34,019 nucleotides of DNA from a bacterium (GTDB taxonomy: Bacteria > Vulcanimicrobiota > Vulcanimicrobiia > Vulcanimicrobiales > Vulcanimicrobiaceae). The stretch's first letter is position 1; each line of letters starts with the position of its first letter. The DNA lies in contig JAJYCL010000030.1 in the NCBI GenBank assembly GCA_021778415.1, positions 1 to 34,019 on the forward strand, given 5' to 3'. A program made the translations under genes and the position numbers. Of the stretch, positions 1 to 8,938 are shown in pieces. Below the pieces are notes generated by a model. The model worked only from the letters and a program-made list of their open reading frames with translations. It did not search any database and was not told the DNA's origin.

Positions 1-136
1 GACGCATTTGTAGCGGCTGAAGATGTAAGAGAAAGCCAACGATGATAGCGAAACAAAGATGAACGATGCACGAAATGACGACCGCAAGCGCGACGAGATC
101 GAGGCGACGTTTTGGGGCCCGCGGCTCACTGATCAA
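1..136 (-). CDS. Partial membrane protein, TonB-like N-terminus
   Basis: Only the first 45 codons lie in the window; the gene runs off the left edge. Reading the minus strand from a TTG at 136 gives a short basic cytoplasmic head (MISEPRAPKRRLDLVAL) and then one long hydrophobic helix (about residues 13-39). This is the layout of TonB-family energy transducers and other single-pass anchored periplasmic proteins. No convincing ribosome binding site is visible before the TTG, so the start is uncertain. The rest of the domain is missing and the TonB suggestion is inference from topology only. It diverges from the lipoprotein gene at 182. Confidence 0.45.
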   Translation of the reverse strand, partial: MISEPRAPKRRLDLVALAVVISCIVHLCFAIIVGFLLHLQPLQMR

Positions 137-181
137 ACGATGTGCCGGAGGCCTGGAGAACGCAAAACATAATTAGCACGC

Positions 182-736
182 ATGAACATACCGCGACTCT
201 CTCATACCGCGCTGAGCATGGTTTTGGCGATGACCGTCGTCGGATGCTCGCAATCTTCCACCACGCCGGCCTTCACTGCGAACTTCATCGGGGCCGGTTC
301 GACGCAAACGCTCGCGGGATTGCCGATCCAGGTGCCGCTTACCGGTTCCGGGCTGACGGGCAGCGTTGGAATTCCGGCGCCGGCGGGCTCGGATGCGGGA
401 GTCGTTGTTGGCGCCTCGATCTCGACGGCCGTTCCCGTTGGGTTTTCCCCGCCCGCAATTCCAGCAGGGGCAACGCTAGTGGGCTTTATCAGCGTGGGAT
501 TTTCCCAACCGGTCAACTTGCTCGCTCCGCTCTCGCTAACGTCATCACTCGGTTCGGCCACCGCGCCGTCGACCGTCTTTGCATATACGTTCTCAGGGGG
601 CTCGTGGGTTCCAGCGGCCTTCAATCCTGGGACGATTTCCGGCGGTGCGCCTTATGTCGGCGTCCTCGTCCCTACAGCAGTTCCCACGACGTACAGCATC
701 GGGACAACCTACGTGTACGCGATCTTCCGGCAGTAG
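182..736 (+). CDS. Small secreted lipoprotein, unknown function
   Basis: This 184-residue protein has a lipoprotein signal: basic start, hydrophobic stretch and the lipobox VVGC with Cys22 as lipidation site. The mature part is rich in Gly, Ala, Ser, Thr and Pro, has no charged catalytic-looking motif, and looks like a small beta-rich envelope protein. I do not recognise a family. No Shine-Dalgarno sequence precedes the ATG, but a CATAAT hexamer at 168-173 ends eight bases before it, so the message may be leaderless. Overlapping frames in both directions are long, but only this frame gives a signal peptide with a lipobox. It converges on the binding-protein gene at 765. Confidence 0.75.
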   Translation: MNIPRLSHTALSMVLAMTVVGCSQSSTTPAFTANFIGAGSTQTLAGLPIQVPLTGSGLTGSVGIPAPAGSDAGVVVGASISTAVPVGFSPPAIPAGATLVGFISVGFSQPVNLLAPLSLTSSLGSATAPSTVFAYTFSGGSWVPAAFNPGTISGGAPYVGVLVPTAVPTTYSIGTTYVYAIFRQ

Positions 737-764
737 CCGCTACGGGGCTTGGGGGCCTGTCGGC

Positions 765-1556
765 TTATCGATACACGAGGCCGGCGTGTTCGAGGATTGC
801 GCGGCCGGGGCCGTGGATGATGAACACGGCGAAGGCTTGCGCAGCGTGAGGATGCGGAGCGTTCCGTAGAATCGCCAGCGTGTAGGTGATCTTCTCGGCG
901 AGATCGGCCTTGCCGGGGAGCGGCAGAAAGTGCAAGCCTTTGGCCACGGCTTCCGTGCGATAGAAGAAGCCGACGTCGATTTCGCCCGTCTCCAGGCGCG
1001 CCAAGAGCGTTTCTTCCGGGAACGTTTGGGCCGGGTTTTCATCGGTTCCCAGCAGGCCGCGCTCGCCGCTATCCCCGGCGAGGAGCTGCATGCCTTCGAT
1101 GGTGTAGCCGCCCTTCGGGTCGATGCGCGGGTCGGTGCGGCCGATGCGCAGGCCGGGAGTCGCCAGCGCGGCGAGCAGGCTGGATTTGCCCGCCGCCACC
1201 CGCGCGAAAAGCGCGGCATCACGCGATTGGTCCGTCCAGCCGATCCCGAGCTGGGTGGAGGCGAACGTCGTCGCCGATACCACGCGGTTTCCGAGGCCCG
1301 AAACGAGGGACGGATCGACGCTGATGAACACGTCGGGAGTCCGAAGGCCGCTGGCAATAAGGTGGGCGAGGGCCTTGCTGCCGCCGGGCTCTCCCTGCAG
1401 ATCGATGCCGTCGAGGCGCATCGCGGCGCGAATCGGCCCCTCCATTTGGGTCACGAGCGAGCCCGCGTAGAGAACGCTCACCGGTCGCGGCGCAGGGGCG
1501 ACACCCAAGAGCGCGAGTATGAGAACGGAGCCGATGAGCGTGCGAAGCATGGGCAT
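765..1556 (-). CDS. Periplasmic molybdate/tungstate-type substrate-binding protein
   Basis: The 263-residue product has an N-terminal signal segment (MPMLRTLIGSVLILALLGVA) and then VSVLYAGSLV. The AGSL motif near the mature N-terminus is typical of WtpA/ModA-class oxyanion-binding proteins of molybdate or tungstate ABC transporters. Later segments (DVFISVDPSLV; GRTDPRIDPKGGY; DVGFFYRTEA) fit the two-lobed SBP_bac_11 fold, with Asp and Tyr positions that usually line the pocket. Start: ATG at 1556, preceded on the minus strand by AAGGA about seven bases upstream; a second ATG lies two codons in. No permease or ATPase gene is next to it, so it is an orphan here. Ligand choice (Mo, W or another anion) cannot be decided from sequence. 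Confidence 0.8.
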   Translation of the reverse strand: MPMLRTLIGSVLILALLGVAPAPRPVSVLYAGSLVTQMEGPIRAAMRLDGIDLQGEPGGSKALAHLIASGLRTPDVFISVDPSLVSGLGNRVVSATTFASTQLGIGWTDQSRDAALFARVAAGKSSLLAALATPGLRIGRTDPRIDPKGGYTIEGMQLLAGDSGERGLLGTDENPAQTFPEETLLARLETGEIDVGFFYRTEAVAKGLHFLPLPGKADLAEKITYTLAILRNAPHPHAAQAFAVFIIHGPGRAILEHAGLVYR

Positions 1557-1627
1557 TTCGTTCCTTTGGTCTTGCGATGCGCCCTTCGAGAGTGTTGGGA
1601 GCGTTGCGACGCGAAGAGGAGCATCAC

Positions 1628-1633
1628 AAGGAG
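1628..1633 (+). promoter_or_regulatory. Ribosome binding site deciding a TTG start
   Basis: AAGGAG ends seven bases before the TTG at 1641. It shows that the small membrane protein begins there rather than at any of the upstream in-frame starts of a much longer open frame, which is antisense to the binding-protein gene. Confidence 0.75.
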
Positions 1634-1640
1634 AGTACCG

Positions 1641-1877
1641 TTGGCTGACCATCTCAATGACGATGTGCCGTTTGAAGATGCACAATCGCAGGATCATCGT
1701 CTCGTGCGCACGCTCATGTGGATCGGCATCGCCGGTCTCGGCGCTGCCGTGGCGTATACCGCCGTTCGCGTCTTGATGTCGCGCCCGGCGCCGGATCCGA
1801 CAACGCAGCGCATTCAATCGCTCATCGACGAAGCCAACGAACTGTTGCGAACGCTTGACGACCGACGTTCCTCCTAA
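1641..1877 (+). CDS. Small single-pass membrane protein
   Basis: This 78-residue protein has an acidic N-terminus (MADHLNDDVPFED), one transmembrane helix at about residues 26-47, and a short soluble tail (SLIDEANELLRTLDDR) that looks helical with coiled-coil spacing. Start is TTG with an optimal AAGGAG. It overlaps the rlmD start by 23 bases in another frame, so it is probably the first gene of the rlmD-gatCAB transcription unit and translationally coupled to it. The same frame stays open back to 930, but that part is antisense to the binding-protein gene and is not coding. No family recognised. Confidence 0.7.
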   Translation: MADHLNDDVPFEDAQSQDHRLVRTLMWIGIAGLGAAVAYTAVRVLMSRPAPDPTTQRIQSLIDEANELLRTLDDRRSS

Positions 1878-3354
1878 ACGCGCCGTCTCTCCAAAGCTGC
1901 GCCCCGGTAGCGAAGTTGAGATCGAGTTTCTCGATCTTCTTGCCAATGGTCAAGGCGTTGGACGAGTGTACGGTGTCGTCGTTTTTTGTTTTGGCCCGCT
2001 TCCCGGTGAGCGGGCGTTAGTTCGCATTGAGACGATCAAGAAAACCTATCTCGTTGGGCGCGCGGTGAAGCTCCTGAGCCTCTCCCCCAATCGTGTGAAA
2101 CCGTTTTGCCCGGCGTTCGGTGCCTGTGGCGGCTGCCAAATTCAACATCTCGCCTATCGCGCGCAACTGGAATGGAAACGCGATTTGGTTCGCAATGCGT
2201 TAGAGCGAATCGGCGGATTTGCCGAAGTCGATGTGCGCCCAACGGTTGGGATGTTATTCCCGCGTGCGTATCGCAATAAGATGGCGTTAGTCGTTGATAA
2301 TCGCTTTGCGCCGCCGGCTTTGGGGTTTTATCGGCAACGGTCGCACGACGTTGTGCCGATCGGCGAATGCGGCATCGTTGCGCCACCGCTATCGGAGTTT
2401 ATCGCGCGGCTCGATGAAGCCCGTCGCATGCCGGCCACCGCACCTGCGTTTCGCAACGCACGGCATATTGTTGCTCGTACGGCGCGTTCGAGTAAGCAAA
2501 CCGTCGTGACATTCACCACCCCTGCGGTCTCCGATGACGTGCAAAATGCTTCGGGAGCACTCGCTGCGGCGCTTCCCGGCGTAACGGGAATCGCGAATAG
2601 CTATGATCTTCCGAGTGCGAATAGCGTGATCGGTCGGCGCATTCGCCCTGTCGCGGGAGGGATCGATATCGAAGAGACGATCGATGATGTGCGCTACGTC
2701 GTTTCTCCGTCATCGTTTTTTCAAGTCAATGTTGAAATCGTCGGACGAATTTTTAGCTTTATGCGTTCGGGGCTGGGCCAGCCACGGAAGATCGTCGATT
2801 TGTATTGTGGTGCCGGGACGTTTTCGCTCTTTTTTGCCAAGCGCGGTTGCACCGTCCTCGGCATTGAAGAGAATCCGCAAGCGATACTCGAGGCGGAATA
2901 TAATGCTCAGCTCAACGATGTCGCCGATGCCGTTGCATTTGTTTCCGGAAAAGTCGAAGAACTCGTTGCGACGGATATCGTTGGAGCGCGCTTGCAAGGT
3001 TGCGATATCGTCTTTTTAGACCCGCCGCGCAAAGGCAGCGACGAGGCGACGTTGCGCGCCATCGTTGAGCGTAAAGTGCCCAACGTCTGGTATCTCTCGT
3101 GCGATCCGGCCACGCTGGCCCGGGATTTACGCTTTCTTGCGTCCAATGGTTACGCGATCGGAGTCGTGCAGCCGTTCGATATGTTCCCGCAAACGGGGCA
3201 TGTCGAAACGCTCGTCACCCTCTATCATCGTGGCGATGCCGTGGCACGTGAAATCGCCGTTGCGTTTTCGGATGTCCCGGTGCCGCAATGGCCCATCGAT
3301 GAGTTACCACAAGAACGACCGGAGTACCCAGAGTTTGTCTTCACCGAAGATTGA
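1855..3354 (+). CDS. rlmD: 23S rRNA (uracil-C5)-methyltransferase, RlmD/TrmA family
   Basis: This 499-residue enzyme transfers a methyl group from SAM to C5 of a uridine in 23S rRNA (U1939 in E. coli for RlmD). Order: TRAM domain (about 15-75); iron-sulfur cysteines Cys85, Cys91, Cys94 (CPAFGACGGCQ) with Cys172 as likely fourth ligand; Rossmann methyltransferase domain with motif VDLYCGAGTFS near 314; DPPRKGS near 390; catalytic Cys416 in YLSCDPATL; and the HVETLVTL general-base motif near 450. All key residues are present. The TTG start at 1855 overlaps the upstream small gene; no strong ribosome site is seen, which fits coupling. RlmD, RlmCD and TrmA cannot be separated with certainty by motif; the TRAM plus four-Cys layout favours the RlmD-like group. 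About 35 residues beyond the HVETLVTL motif form an acidic, Pro-rich C-terminal tail. Confidence 0.92.
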   Translation: MTTDVPPKRAVSPKLRPGSEVEIEFLDLLANGQGVGRVYGVVVFCFGPLPGERALVRIETIKKTYLVGRAVKLLSLSPNRVKPFCPAFGACGGCQIQHLAYRAQLEWKRDLVRNALERIGGFAEVDVRPTVGMLFPRAYRNKMALVVDNRFAPPALGFYRQRSHDVVPIGECGIVAPPLSEFIARLDEARRMPATAPAFRNARHIVARTARSSKQTVVTFTTPAVSDDVQNASGALAAALPGVTGIANSYDLPSANSVIGRRIRPVAGGIDIEETIDDVRYVVSPSSFFQVNVEIVGRIFSFMRSGLGQPRKIVDLYCGAGTFSLFFAKRGCTVLGIEENPQAILEAEYNAQLNDVADAVAFVSGKVEELVATDIVGARLQGCDIVFLDPPRKGSDEATLRAIVERKVPNVWYLSCDPATLARDLRFLASNGYAIGVVQPFDMFPQTGHVETLVTLYHRGDAVAREIAVAFSDVPVPQWPIDELPQERPEYPEFVFTED

Positions 3355-3628
3355 TGTTGCTTACGTCGCAAAGCTCGCTCGCATTGCGCTGACCGACGAA
3401 GAGATCACCCGATTTGGCTCGCAATTAGGCGATTTGCTCGAACACGTTGCCGCGCTGGAAAAACTTGATGTGAGTGCCATTGCGGCGACGGCGCAAGTCG
3501 TTGAATCGCGCAATGTCGATCGACCGGATATCGTTGGCGAATCGCTAAAGCGCGATGTTGTTCTGTCGATGGCTCCCTCGAAGCAAGGGGCGTTTTTCCG
3601 CGTGCCGCAGATTATCGGTGAGAGCTAG
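3335..3628 (+). CDS. gatC: Asp-tRNA(Asn)/Glu-tRNA(Gln) amidotransferase subunit C
   Basis: GatC is the small belt-like subunit that holds GatA and GatB together. The 97-residue length matches the family (about 95). The N-terminus (DVAYVAKLARIALTDEEI) is the family signature helix, and the segment around NVDRPDIVGESL matches the loop that usually reads LRxD. Start: TTG at 3335 with GGAG at 3321-3324, ten bases upstream; it overlaps the end of rlmD by 20 bases. No ATG in frame gives a complete protein. It is followed after one base by gatA, so the three subunits are made from one message in order C-A-B. Confidence 0.93.
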   Translation: MSSPKIDVAYVAKLARIALTDEEITRFGSQLGDLLEHVAALEKLDVSAIAATAQVVESRNVDRPDIVGESLKRDVVLSMAPSKQGAFFRVPQIIGES

Positions 3629-3629
3629 T

Positions 3630-5114
3630 ATGCATCCGTTCTTAATGAAATCCGCTCGGGAAATGCGCGACGCGATTTGGCAGCGTGAAATTTCGGCCGT
3701 CGAATTAACGGAAGCGACGCTCACTCATGTGGCCGCGGTGGAACCCGAAATCGGTTCCTATATTAGTGTGCTCGACGAACATGCGCGCACGGCCGCAGCG
3801 AAATTGGATGCGCGGGTTGCCGCCGGTGAGAAGCCGCTGCTTGCAGGTATTCCAACGTCCGTAAAAGACAATATGTGTTTGACGGGTACGCGTACGACCT
3901 GCGGTAGCAAAATTCTCGAGCATTGGGTGGCCCCCTATACGGCGACGGCCGTGGAACGCTGCATCGATGCCGGTGCCATTCCGATCGGTAAATCTAACAT
4001 GGATGAGTTTGCCATGGGATCATCGTGCGAGAACAGCGCACTCATGGTGACGCGAAATCCCTACGATGTCTCGCGTGTCCCGGGTGGGTCGTCGGGCGGC
4101 TCGGCCGCTGCCGTGGCCGCGTACGAGGCCGCGCTCGGTTTTGGGAGCGATACGGGTGGCTCGATTCGCGAACCCGCGGCGTTTTGTAATCTAGTCGGAT
4201 TTAAGCCGACGTATGGTCGTGTTTCGCGCTATGGTCTTATCGCCTTTGCATCGTCGCTCGATCAAATCGGTCCGCTCACGCGGACGGTTGAAGACGCGGC
4301 GTTGATGTATGATGCGATCGGTGGGCACGATGCTCGCGACGCAACATCCGTGAATGTTCCGTTTGAAACGACGGCCGATCATTTGCGTACGGATTTACGT
4401 GGCGTGCGTATTGGAATCGTCAAGGAATTTGCGACGGATGGGCTTGGGGCCGAAATCAACGGCGTGTATGCCAAGGCTTATCAGGATCTTGCTGCGCTCG
4501 GCGCTGAGTTAGTCGATGTCACATTGCCGACGGCAGAATATGGATTGGCAACGTATTATCTGATCGCGCCGGCGGAATGTTCGTCTAACCTGGCTCGCTT
4601 TGATGGCGTACGCTACGGTTTGCGCGTCGATGGGGGCAATATCGGGGAGATGTATGAGCGGACGCGGGCGCAAGGTTTCGGCCCCGAAGTGAAGCGCCGT
4701 ATTCTCATCGGCACCTATGCGCTTTCGTCCGGCTACTATGATGCCTATTACGTGCGCGCGCAGAAGGCACGCACGCTGATCAGTCAGGATTTTGCGCGGG
4801 CGTTTGCCTCATGCGATCTTATTGCTTGCCCTGCGGCGAGTTCTCCGGCATTTGGTTTTGCCGCAAAATCGGATCCGTATAGCATGTATCTCATGGATTA
4901 TTATACGATTCCGATGTCGCTTGCGGGATTGCCGGCATTGTCCGTTCCATGCGGTTGGGTCCAGCCGGATGGGGCGTCGCAGCCGATGCCGATGGGCTTG
5001 CAACTGTGCGCGCCATTGTTTGCAGAACGGCCATTGTTGGGTGCTGCGCATGCCTATGAGCAGGCAACGCATCATGCGCGGTTGCGCACGCCCGGCCTCG
5101 GAGTATCGGCATGA
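3630..5114 (+). CDS. gatA: Asp-tRNA(Asn)/Glu-tRNA(Gln) amidotransferase subunit A
   Basis: GatA is the glutaminase subunit: it hydrolyses glutamine and sends ammonia through a channel to GatB. In the 494-residue product the amidase-signature Ser-cisSer-Lys triad is complete: Lys79 (TSVKDNM), Ser154 (PGGSSGGSAAA) and nucleophile Ser178 (GSDTGGSIR), the same numbering as in S. aureus GatA. GFKPTYGRVSRYGL follows the triad as in the family. The ATG at 3630 comes one base after the gatC stop; an in-frame upstream start at 3555 lies inside gatC and is not credible. The last bases overlap gatB (ATGA). Presence of gatCAB implies that Gln-tRNA and/or Asn-tRNA is made by transamidation. Confidence 0.96.
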   Translation: MHPFLMKSAREMRDAIWQREISAVELTEATLTHVAAVEPEIGSYISVLDEHARTAAAKLDARVAAGEKPLLAGIPTSVKDNMCLTGTRTTCGSKILEHWVAPYTATAVERCIDAGAIPIGKSNMDEFAMGSSCENSALMVTRNPYDVSRVPGGSSGGSAAAVAAYEAALGFGSDTGGSIREPAAFCNLVGFKPTYGRVSRYGLIAFASSLDQIGPLTRTVEDAALMYDAIGGHDARDATSVNVPFETTADHLRTDLRGVRIGIVKEFATDGLGAEINGVYAKAYQDLAALGAELVDVTLPTAEYGLATYYLIAPAECSSNLARFDGVRYGLRVDGGNIGEMYERTRAQGFGPEVKRRILIGTYALSSGYYDAYYVRAQKARTLISQDFARAFASCDLIACPAASSPAFGFAAKSDPYSMYLMDYYTIPMSLAGLPALSVPCGWVQPDGASQPMPMGLQLCAPLFAERPLLGAAHAYEQATHHARLRTPGLGVSA

Positions 5115-6574
5115 GCGTCATGGAGAAGTACGAGGCGGTCATTGGCATCGAGTGCCACGTCGAGCTCAAAACCGAGAGCAAGATGTTTTGCGGATGTCGC
5201 AATGTCTTTGGCGCCGAGCCAAATACCAACGTTTGCCCCGTTTGCCTAGCACTACCGGGAGCCTTGCCCGTTCCTAATGCCGCGGCAATCGAGCATATGA
5301 TTCGTGCGGGGCTGGCTGTCGGCGCGACGATTCCGACGTTTTCAAAATTCGATCGGAAGAATTATTTCTATCCCGATATGCCCAAGGATTATCAAATATC
5401 GCAGTTCGATATGCCGATTACGCAAGGCGGCGTAATTCGTTATTGGTTGGAAGACGGACGCATCGGCGAGTGTCGGCTCACTCGTATCCATCTGGAAGAG
5501 GATACCGGAAAATCGACACACGCGGGATCAACCGATGGACGCATTGCCGGTTCCACGTTTTCGCTGGTCGATTATAATCGCGCCGGCGTTCCGTTGATGG
5601 AATGCGTGAGCGAGCCTGAGATTCATTCTGCTCAGGAAGCCGTTGCGTTTCTCGAATCGTTTCGCCGGACGCTCCTTGCGCTGGGCGTAAGTGATGTCAA
5701 AATGGAAGAAGGCTCGCTGCGTTGCGATGCCAACGTTTCCATTCGACCGCTCGGCGCAACCGAGCTTGGAACGAAGGCGGAGATTAAAAACATGAACTCC
5801 TTTCGCTCCGTGCAACGCGCGATCGAAAGTGAAATTGCTCGGCAAATCGAGATCGTCGAATCCGGCGGCCGGGTCGTTCAAGAGACGCGTGGATGGGATG
5901 AAGCGCGTGGAGTTTCCGTTTCGATGCGAAGCAAAGAGCAGGCCCACGATTATCGTTATTTCCCGGATCCCGATCTCGTTCCGCTGGAAATCGGCGCCGA
6001 ACGTGTGAACGCATTACGCGCAACGATTCCGCCGCTTCCGATAGAGCGCTTCGAGCGTTATACGGGAACGTACGGCCTTAACGTCAAGCAGGCGACGCAA
6101 CTCATCGATAACGGATCACTCGCCGAATTTTTTGATGCATGCGTTCGTGTCAGTAAGAATCCGCAATCGGCGACCAATTTTGTGCTTGGCGATCTTTCGC
6201 GCCTCGCAAATGAATCCGGAATTGCCGTTTCGGATTCGGGTGTATCGCCGGAACACGTCGGCGAACTGATTGCCCTCGTTGAAAGCAAAACAATCAACTC
6301 GAAAATCGCCAAAGACCTCGTCGAACGGATGTGGAAGGGCGATGGCTCACCGAAAGCAATTGTTGAGCGCGAAGGTTTAGCACAAACAAGTGATCCAAGT
6401 GCCATCGAAGGCTTTGTCCTGGCCGTCATTGAGGCCAATCCAGGGCCCGTCGCAGAATATAAAGCAGGCAAAACGAATGTTGCGGGTTTTCTCGTTGGGC
6501 AGATCATGAAAGCATCGAAGGGGAAGGCCGATCCGGCGCTCGTTCAATCACTACTCAAAGCAAAGCTGGAGTAG
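5111..6574 (+). CDS. gatB: Asp-tRNA(Asn)/Glu-tRNA(Gln) amidotransferase subunit B
   Basis: GatB binds the misacylated tRNA and activates the side-chain carboxylate with ATP before amidation. Length, 487 residues, is normal. Visible hallmarks: IGIECHVELKT at the N-terminus; zinc cysteines Cys27, Cys29, Cys42, Cys45 (CGC and CPVC); the DMPKDYQISQFDMPI segment; IHLEEDTGKSTH; DYNRAGVPLMECVSEPEI; and a C-terminal YqeY-like tail domain (about 335-487) that contacts the tRNA elbow. The start overlaps the gatA stop by four bases (ATGA), so translation is coupled. Downstream mutS2 follows after 12 bases. Confidence 0.96.
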   Translation: MSVMEKYEAVIGIECHVELKTESKMFCGCRNVFGAEPNTNVCPVCLALPGALPVPNAAAIEHMIRAGLAVGATIPTFSKFDRKNYFYPDMPKDYQISQFDMPITQGGVIRYWLEDGRIGECRLTRIHLEEDTGKSTHAGSTDGRIAGSTFSLVDYNRAGVPLMECVSEPEIHSAQEAVAFLESFRRTLLALGVSDVKMEEGSLRCDANVSIRPLGATELGTKAEIKNMNSFRSVQRAIESEIARQIEIVESGGRVVQETRGWDEARGVSVSMRSKEQAHDYRYFPDPDLVPLEIGAERVNALRATIPPLPIERFERYTGTYGLNVKQATQLIDNGSLAEFFDACVRVSKNPQSATNFVLGDLSRLANESGIAVSDSGVSPEHVGELIALVESKTINSKIAKDLVERMWKGDGSPKAIVEREGLAQTSDPSAIEGFVLAVIEANPGPVAEYKAGKTNVAGFLVGQIMKASKGKADPALVQSLLKAKLE

Positions 6575-6586
6575 CGCGGCCGGAAA

Positions 6587-8938
6587 ATGAACCGAGATCT
6601 CGCCGACGAGCGAACGCTCAATGCGCTTGATTTCATGGCCATTCGCGATCAGCTTTGCAGGTACGCGCGAACTGCACGGGGTCGAGTGCGCTGTGAAGCC
6701 ATCGTGCCGCTCCGCGATCCGTCGCACATTCGTCTTGCCTACGCGCGACTTTCCGAAGTGCGCCGTTTACTCCAAGCGAATCTCTTACGCGTGGGGCAAG
6801 CTGCAGATACGAGCGATGCCACCGCGCGAGCTGTACGTGGTGCGAGCCTTGCTCCGAGTGAATTACGCAGCCTCGGCGATAGTTTGGTGTGTGCCTCCGT
6901 CGTTGCGACATCGTTGCGGCAGCGGCAGGGCGATTCGCTCGATGCGATTCTTGCGCCGTATTCATCACTGACTTCGCTTTCTCGAAGCATTGCCGAGGCT
7001 ATCGACGAGCGCGGTGTCGTGCAAGACCGGGCTTCCCAGGCACTGAGTAAAATACGCCGCGATCTGAATCGTTCGCAGGGAGAAGCCCGTGATCGGGTTA
7101 CCGCATTAGCGCGATCGTCAACGTATGAGCGAGCAATTCAAGATGCCGTCGTTACGGTGCGCTCGGGGCGCTACGTTGTTCCGGTAAAAGCCGAATTTCT
7201 TGGCGAGTTTCCGGGGGTTGTTCACGATACATCGGGCTCCGGACAAACGTTGTTCATCGAACCCCTTGCTGCAATGGAAGTGAACAATCGCGTTCGCACG
7301 TTGCAAATTGAAGAAGAACGTGAAATTGCGCGGATACTCGAAGCGTTATCGCGAGATGTGGGCGCAAACGCCGTTGCCATTGAGGCAAATATCGAGATGC
7401 TTGCGGCAATCGATGAGCTTTGTGCGAAGGCCGAATTGGCAAGCCGACAGAAGGCGGAGATTCCAGAGGTTTCAGAAAAGCCGATCGCCGCAATTGTAAA
7501 CGGGCGGCATCCGTTGCTCGGGGAGCGTGCAATTCCGCAGTCCTTGGAGATCAGCGACGACCTTCGGATCATCGTCGTGAGCGGGCCGAATATGGGTGGG
7601 AAAACCGTTGCGTTGAAAATGCTCGGGTTATTTATCGTGATGGCTGCATGTGGGTTGGCGATACCGGCAGATTCGGGAACGCGAATTGGATATTTCACGC
7701 ACGTGATTGCCGATATTGGCGATGCGCAATCGATCCTTGATGATGTCTCGACTTTTGCGGCGCATCTTGCTCGCATGCGAGAGATCTTAACCGTAGCAGA
7801 CGCCCATACGCTTGCGCTGATCGATGAAATTGGCGGCGGGACGGAACCGTCTGCCGGTGCGGCACTTGCAGTGGCAATGCTCGAACGCCTCTTGAGTGTG
7901 GGGGCCGCCGCTCTTGTGACGACGCACGCAACGGAGCTCAAACTGTTTGCTCACTCGCATTCCGGTGCGATCAACGCTTCTATGCGATTTGATGCGCAGA
8001 CGTTTGCTCCAACTTATCGCTTCGATCTTGGTACGCCGGGGCAATCGCTTGCGTTTCCCCTTGCGCGTACTATGGGAATCGACCCTGCTGTTATTGGGCG
8101 CGCCGAAAAACTTCTCGATTCGCGAGAACGTCATTATGAAGCAGCGTTGGCAGATGTGGCGCAACGAGCGGCGGATCTGTCGGATGATCGCGATCGTGTC
8201 GCTCGTGAACGTTCGGCGCTGTTGATTCAACGAGAATCGTTGCAGCGCGATCGCGCTGCATTTGATGCGCAGCGTCAGGCGTTTGCTCTTCGTGCGGATG
8301 AAACGCTTCGAAAAACCGTTCGCGAATTTCTTGATGATGTGCAAGCAAAAGCACGTGAACGCGAGCAGGTGCGAGCAAAACTCACCAGCGGCCAAGCAAG
8401 CGCGATGGATCGCGCCGCAGCGCAGATTCGTGCGACGTTGGGCATCGACGAGGCGACGCAGCACGACGTTGTGGCGCCGGATGCTCCGCTGACCGCGGGC
8501 TTACGCGTGAGAAGCACCTCGCTTCATAGCGATGGGGAAGTTGTGGAAGATTATGGCGATCGCGTGCTCATCGCCTTGGGTGCGATGAAGACCGTCGTCC
8601 CGAAGGGCGATCTCACTGCGTTACCTGTGAAAAAGTCAGCCAAGCGGCAAGCCGGTGCCGGTGTTGCCGCCCTCGCGGCTGCAACGCATGCGCGGACGGA
8701 ACTTGATGTGCGCGGGCAGCGCTTTTCCGAAGCCGAAAGTGTCGTTGAACGTTGGCTCGATGAAGCGGCGATGGCCGGATTAACGCACGTTCGGCTGATT
8801 CATGGCAAAGGTACCGGTCAACTCGGCCGTGGTTTGCAAGCGTGGCTTGCCGATGTGGAGTCGGTCGTCTCTTATCGTTACGGAAACGCCGATGAAGGCG
8901 GCTCCGGCGTTACCATTGTCGAATTGCAAGGATCATGA
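6587..8938 (+). CDS. mutS2: MutS2 ATPase with C-terminal Smr domain
   Basis: MutS2 lacks the mismatch-recognition domain of MutS. In characterised bacteria it suppresses homologous recombination, and in B. subtilis it also acts on collided ribosomes. The 783-residue protein shows the core and clamp helices (about 1-300), Walker A GPNMGGKT at 333-340, Walker B within ALIDEIGGGTEPSAG near 410, a long coiled coil (about 510-620), a KOW-like segment (about 640-680), and a Smr domain (about 705-780) with LDVRGQRF and HGKGTGQLGRG. The Smr nuclease motif LDxR is intact. ATG start; the stop overlaps the tyrS start by four bases. Co-transcription with translation genes fits a ribosome-quality role, but that is inference. 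Confidence 0.95.
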   Translation: MNRDLADERTLNALDFMAIRDQLCRYARTARGRVRCEAIVPLRDPSHIRLAYARLSEVRRLLQANLLRVGQAADTSDATARAVRGASLAPSELRSLGDSLVCASVVATSLRQRQGDSLDAILAPYSSLTSLSRSIAEAIDERGVVQDRASQALSKIRRDLNRSQGEARDRVTALARSSTYERAIQDAVVTVRSGRYVVPVKAEFLGEFPGVVHDTSGSGQTLFIEPLAAMEVNNRVRTLQIEEEREIARILEALSRDVGANAVAIEANIEMLAAIDELCAKAELASRQKAEIPEVSEKPIAAIVNGRHPLLGERAIPQSLEISDDLRIIVVSGPNMGGKTVALKMLGLFIVMAACGLAIPADSGTRIGYFTHVIADIGDAQSILDDVSTFAAHLARMREILTVADAHTLALIDEIGGGTEPSAGAALAVAMLERLLSVGAAALVTTHATELKLFAHSHSGAINASMRFDAQTFAPTYRFDLGTPGQSLAFPLARTMGIDPAVIGRAEKLLDSRERHYEAALADVAQRAADLSDDRDRVARERSALLIQRESLQRDRAAFDAQRQAFALRADETLRKTVREFLDDVQAKAREREQVRAKLTSGQASAMDRAAAQIRATLGIDEATQHDVVAPDAPLTAGLRVRSTSLHSDGEVVEDYGDRVLIALGAMKTVVPKGDLTALPVKKSAKRQAGAGVAALAAATHARTELDVRGQRFSEAESVVERWLDEAAMAGLTHVRLIHGKGTGQLGRGLQAWLADVESVVSYRYGNADEGGSGVTIVELQGS

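Noticed and set aside
142-869. Long plus-strand frames (142-849, 579-869) overlapping the first lipoprotein
   Set aside because: They are Arg- and Gly-rich translations of a GC-rich gene in another frame, without signal peptide or domain, while the 182-736 frame has a lipobox.
1574-1592. CCCTTCGAGA fragment resembling the REP-like unit in the left half
   Set aside because: Only about ten bases match and there is no stem; could be chance or a decayed remnant.
930-1640. Upstream extension of the small membrane gene to 930
   Set aside because: It is antisense to the substrate-binding protein, and a strong ribosome site fixes the start at TTG 1641.
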